Source: Candidatus Jettenia caeni (lineage in GTDB: Bacteria; Planctomycetota; Brocadiia; Brocadiales; Brocadiaceae). Taken from it: 64,000 bases of DNA. The notes under the pieces are model-generated. The model was given only the letters and a program-made list of their open reading frames with translations, did no database searches and was not told the DNA's origin. The stretch spans positions 401 through 64,400 of the forward strand of contig BAFH01000003.1 in assembly GCA_000296795.1 (NCBI GenBank), written 5' to 3'. The position numbers and the translations under genes were made by a program. Shown here piece by piece: positions 60,673 to 64,000 of this stretch (the stretch's first letter is position 1; every line of letters begins with the position of its first letter).

Positions 60673-63586
60673 GACAGTGGTGTTCTATGAACGGCTGTCC
60701 TGCAAGAAATGTTTCCTGAATGTAATCACCACATGATATACATCGTATACTCTTTTGTAAGTCAGGATATTTCCCATAGTATCCTAAAGCTTCTATCTTT
60801 GTACGAATAAGCTCTCGCCTTCTTCCAAATCCATAGAAAGTCTCCAGAAATGTTTGGATATCGAAGCGTTTCGCTACAATCATGAAAACAGAGAACTCCG
60901 CATCTGATTTCTCTAACGGGCTTGTTGTATTAATTTCTGTATAAAGCACTACGGCATTCTTTTTGTTTTTTGCATTTACTTTGAATATTGTACGATCTTT
61001 CCTTTTTAGTAATGTGTGCTTAACATAATGAGCATGAAGATATTCTCCCATTTTTTGTTCTATAAAAGATCGTGTAAAATCTGTGTTCCAATGCACCCTG
61101 TAGAGGATATATTTTACATCCAGAATATTCCCGCGATTGAGAACAAATTCTTTTATTCTGAACCCGCGGCAATGTTGTTGTATATCAGCAAGTTTTTGAG
61201 AGAGCGATTCATAGTTTAATAATTCTCCTATTCTCTCTTTTGAGAGAAACGCAAGGTCATAGACATTGATGCCATACGTAAAATCTGTAGTTGCTTTATC
61301 CCCGTCGAAATCTCTCAAATGCCCGGACAGTGAGTGATAATACGGTACAACGTCAGGTATCGTAAGCATGAGTGCACGAGCGACAGCTATTCCGATAAAT
61401 CTTTTTGGAACCAATCGCATGGATGGTTCTATCTCAGCAATTAATCGCACTATAATTCTGTTCCGTTTGCTTTCTGAAATCCGGTGAAGTTCTTCTAAAA
61501 GAAAAGGTTGAGAAGCTTTATGGCGGGTAATTTTTTTTATCTGTGCACCGGTTGGGCAAGCGCCACAGCCGAGGCATTGTGCCTCCACCTGAGGACGGCC
61601 CAGGCAATAGTCACGTTCTCTGAAGTGAATTGAGCGCTCATATTCTTCCCACAAAAATTTCTTTGAGACGCCCAAGTCAATATCATCCCAGGGAAAGATG
61701 TGGTCCTTTCCCTTTGCGCGAAAGTAATGCCCTTCTGATAATCCCAATTCTGTTAAATAAGTACGCCAGGTTTTGATTATTTGATTTGGTATGTTGTTAT
61801 AATAGGTGAAGCCATCTGTAATCGATGAACGGACAAGGGCTGGTGTTAATCGTCTGTCGCCCATAGCTAGTAATTGTGTAAGCCATGATTCCTCATGTGA
61901 AGCGCTTTCCCGGAATTCCATACCGTGTAGCTTGCATATATGTTCAACCTTCTTTCGTATCTTCTTTGTATCTTCAAGAACTGTTATGCACGTATGAAAT
62001 TCTAAAGGGGTATGGGGTGAATAATACAGAGGGGTTAGGCTGAAAATACTACGCACGTTGCTCCTACACATGCTTTTTAAATCTGCCAGGCGTTTTACAA
62101 ATTTTTCAAACTCTAAGAAATCTTCCTCTTGTTCCAGTCCGGTACTAATTAAAAAAATCTTTAGTTCTCTGATGCCTCTCTCAAATAAGAATTCACATGC
62201 CTTGTAGACTTGTTCCTCGGTAAGGTTCTTGTGCAGATAGCGCCGTAATCGTTCGCTGATACCTTCCATTCCGCAGCTAACCGTTGTCTTTCCAATTATC
62301 TGTAACACCTCTACAAGGAAGCGGTCTGTGGATAGCAAATCGAATCGTTGGCTTTTCAGGCTAATATTGGCTGTTTCCTCATAAAAAGATAAAACCATGG
62401 GATACAATTCTTCATGGGTATTAAAATTAAAGCTCAGGAGGTTAACGGTATCGAGTCCTTGATGTGCTTTTGCAGACCGCAATCCTTCTAAAAGTTTTGG
62501 TAGAGATCGTTCACGATATGGTTTTCTCTCCCAACTTTCAGCGCAAAAGGCACAAAAGCATGGGCATCCGTTGCTAATTTGCAGGCTTCCCGTGCCCAAA
62601 CTTTCCGGATCATACCATAGAGGGCATGATTCCATCGTTTTTGTCTGATCAAGGTTATATACAATTGCGCCTTTTACAGGATATGATACATACGGCTCTC
62701 TCGGTACGATTCCCACTAAACCTTTTTCATTCGAAAGGGGAATTTTTGTCTCCTTTTCGCAAAGAGAGGATGAGGGGGATGGTTTTTCAACTTGCTCACT
62801 GCCCGTTTTTTCTCCTAGTTCTTGTTCTGAATAATTTTGTACAATCATCGTATATTGATGTTCGTATTTATCGGGTTCGTAGAATCCATCTACCTTTCCA
62901 TGACAGGAATTCAGAATTTCTGCTTTACTTAAACCCAAGGACTTTCCTTCTTTTACTATCTCCAGAAATTGTTTTATGGCATGTTCCCCTTCGCCAATAA
63001 TTACCGCATCTACAAGTCCATAGTTATTCTCAAATCCCTGATCCTTTATGGGTCCGTGTAACACTGATGTAACTGCCGCATTGGCGCCACCAAGGATAAT
63101 CAGTGGAATATCAGGCCGGATCATGCGTTTATTTTTGAAGATTGGGATACCTGAAAAATGTAAGAGTCCTGGCAAATTCAATAGCTCGAGTACAAATGAA
63201 TTACTGATACCAAGTATATCAAATGCACAGGCTGGTTCTTTGGTAGTTATGCCTAACCAAAGCGGGATTTTTGAATCGTTCATTATCTCCATGTCCTTTG
63301 GTGGTGGAAGGAAGGCAAAATCTACAAAAACCCCTTTAACCTCTTGGGCAATTTGAGCTATCAGGGAATGAGAGATAGAGACTGATACATCGCGATAGGT
63401 TGATAATCGGCAGACGAGAAATCTCAGTTCTGCCTGAGTAAACAAGGCAGCATCCATGGTATTAGGTTCTCCACCTTTTAACCAGAGTCCACTGAGTGAG
63501 AGTAAATGATAGTTCTCCTCATACCACTTTTTGATATCTTGTGAGGATTTTAAACAAGGATAAGGTTTAATGTCTAACAGAGTCAT
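60629..63586 (-). CDS. Large B12-binding-type radical SAM protein (about 985 residues)
   Basis: The N-terminal 220 residues form a B12-binding-like Rossmann domain: FDILGISNSFVLELLNLPGLLHFSGIPIF, DIPLIILGGANAAVTSVLHG, VDAVIIGEGEHAIKQFLE. A radical SAM domain starts near residue 340 with SNGCPCFCAFCAESWERKPYRER, where CxxxCxxC is satisfied. The layout resembles TIGR03960-type proteins. After the barrel comes a [4Fe-4S]-like CLGCGACPTG, and then a region of about 270 residues ending in a zinc-ribbon-like CISCGDY and HHCLMC. That last part I do not recognise, and it makes the protein about 300 residues longer than the usual family member. The substrate is unknown. Transcription is convergent with the transporter genes. 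Confidence 0.83.
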   Translation of the reverse strand: MTLLDIKPYPCLKSSQDIKKWYEENYHLLSLSGLWLKGGEPNTMDAALFTQAELRFLVCRLSTYRDVSVSISHSLIAQIAQEVKGVFVDFAFLPPPKDMEIMNDSKIPLWLGITTKEPACAFDILGISNSFVLELLNLPGLLHFSGIPIFKNKRMIRPDIPLIILGGANAAVTSVLHGPIKDQGFENNYGLVDAVIIGEGEHAIKQFLEIVKEGKSLGLSKAEILNSCHGKVDGFYEPDKYEHQYTMIVQNYSEQELGEKTGSEQVEKPSPSSSLCEKETKIPLSNEKGLVGIVPREPYVSYPVKGAIVYNLDQTKTMESCPLWYDPESLGTGSLQISNGCPCFCAFCAESWERKPYRERSLPKLLEGLRSAKAHQGLDTVNLLSFNFNTHEELYPMVLSFYEETANISLKSQRFDLLSTDRFLVEVLQIIGKTTVSCGMEGISERLRRYLHKNLTEEQVYKACEFLFERGIRELKIFLISTGLEQEEDFLEFEKFVKRLADLKSMCRSNVRSIFSLTPLYYSPHTPLEFHTCITVLEDTKKIRKKVEHICKLHGMEFRESASHEESWLTQLLAMGDRRLTPALVRSSITDGFTYYNNIPNQIIKTWRTYLTELGLSEGHYFRAKGKDHIFPWDDIDLGVSKKFLWEEYERSIHFRERDYCLGRPQVEAQCLGCGACPTGAQIKKITRHKASQPFLLEELHRISESKRNRIIVRLIAEIEPSMRLVPKRFIGIAVARALMLTIPDVVPYYHSLSGHLRDFDGDKATTDFTYGINVYDLAFLSKERIGELLNYESLSQKLADIQQHCRGFRIKEFVLNRGNILDVKYILYRVHWNTDFTRSFIEQKMGEYLHAHYVKHTLLKRKDRTIFKVNAKNKKNAVVLYTEINTTSPLEKSDAEFSVFMIVAKRFDIQTFLETFYGFGRRRELIRTKIEALGYYGKYPDLQKSIRCISCGDYIQETFLAGQPFIEHHCLMCSIKSEYISQYQ

Positions 63587-63681
63587 AATAAAACAATTAT
63601 ATCAGTTAAACGACAATATGAAAAGATGTTGGGAAAAGTTATTATATTTTATGGATAACAGGAAAAGGATATTTCCTTAAT

Positions 63682-64000
63682 TCAGGTGTTTATTCTATTC
63701 CTGTCTGGATTTGAGCTTCTTTTAGCGGTTAGTAATTTCTCTTTCGTTTGCCGCTTAGGCGCTAGCAATTGCCATAAAAAACCAGCAGTGATGGCGCCGG
63801 CGGTGTCTGCTAACCAATCAGAGATATTTACAGAACGATGGGGGGTGAAGTATTGATGGAATTCATCTGACATACCATAAAGAGAGGTGATGCCAATTGC
63901 CAGAATAGTCTTATATATCATCTTAGTTCCCATGAGAACAGGGGAAAATGACCAGCATATCATAAAGCATAATAAACCAAATTCTACAAAATGAATGAGC
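63682..64000 (-). CDS. VanZ-like membrane protein, partial (cut by window edge)
   Basis: The minus-strand frame remains open to the window end, where the upstream residues read LIHFVEFGLLCF before an internal ATG. This matches the H-F-x-E-(Y/F)-G-x-L motif of VanZ-like proteins. The visible part continues with MIYKTILAIGITSLYGMSDEFHQYFTPHRSVNISDWLADTAGAITAGFLWQL, the classic VanZ end with SDEFHQ, P.R. and DW.AD..GA. The N-terminus lies outside the window. The role is unknown; a link to teicoplanin resistance is a family name only. Confidence 0.85.
   Translation of the reverse strand, partial: LIHFVEFGLLCFMICWSFSPVLMGTKMIYKTILAIGITSLYGMSDEFHQYFTPHRSVNISDWLADTAGAITAGFLWQLLAPKRQTKEKLLTAKRSSNPDRNRINT

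Overview
The window looks like a chromosomal segment of an AT-rich Gram-negative bacterium, most consistent with an anammox-type planctomycete (Brocadiales). That placement is an inference from a combination of genes: a large exopolysaccharide (EPS) region, a DabA/DabB inorganic-carbon pump, a Hyf-type membrane [NiFe]-hydrogenase and many short palindromic repeats. No rRNA or taxonomic marker is present to prove it.

Layout. Positions 1-480 hold the 3' end of an IS1182-like transposase. Positions 1181-21167 are a long plus-strand EPS block: chain-length regulator with a degenerate kinase domain, nucleotide-sugar dehydrogenase, FemAB-like transferase, deacetylase, flippase, polymerase-like protein, glycosyltransferases and several methyltransferases. 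A secreted heparinase-like protein (21359-23194) and an internally deleted IS110 element (23693-24545) follow. A second EPS block (25326-33645) adds more glycosyl and methyl transfer plus carbamoyl, amido and acyl transfer. glmS and a WecG-type glycosyltransferase close the envelope region. The two EPS blocks start behind diverged copies of the same leader of about 300 bp. Each copy has a sigma-54-like GG-N10-GT box and conserved upstream dyads, so the blocks are probably co-regulated.

A minus-strand housekeeping group follows (37206-41217): gap, pgk, rpe, accD and tRNA-Asn, with a good sigma-70 promoter ahead of gap. A DUF2156 protein (41523-42626) separates it from the energy and carbon region. 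That region has dabA-dabB (43293-47954), msrB, then hyfB-hyfC-hyfE-hyfF-hyfG and a fused hyfH-hyfI (49019-56635), with glutamate dehydrogenase directly behind. The hydrogenase large subunit keeps both CxxC pairs and ends just after the last one, so it appears to be encoded in its mature form. The window ends with an MFS transporter, an ArsB/NhaD-like ion transporter, a 985-residue radical SAM protein and the partial gene of a VanZ-like protein.

Dispersed repeats are a strong theme. At least five palindrome families occur in the intergenic spaces. One copy supplies the last codons of the asparagine-synthetase-like gene, and another interrupts a decayed glycosyltransferase paralogue.
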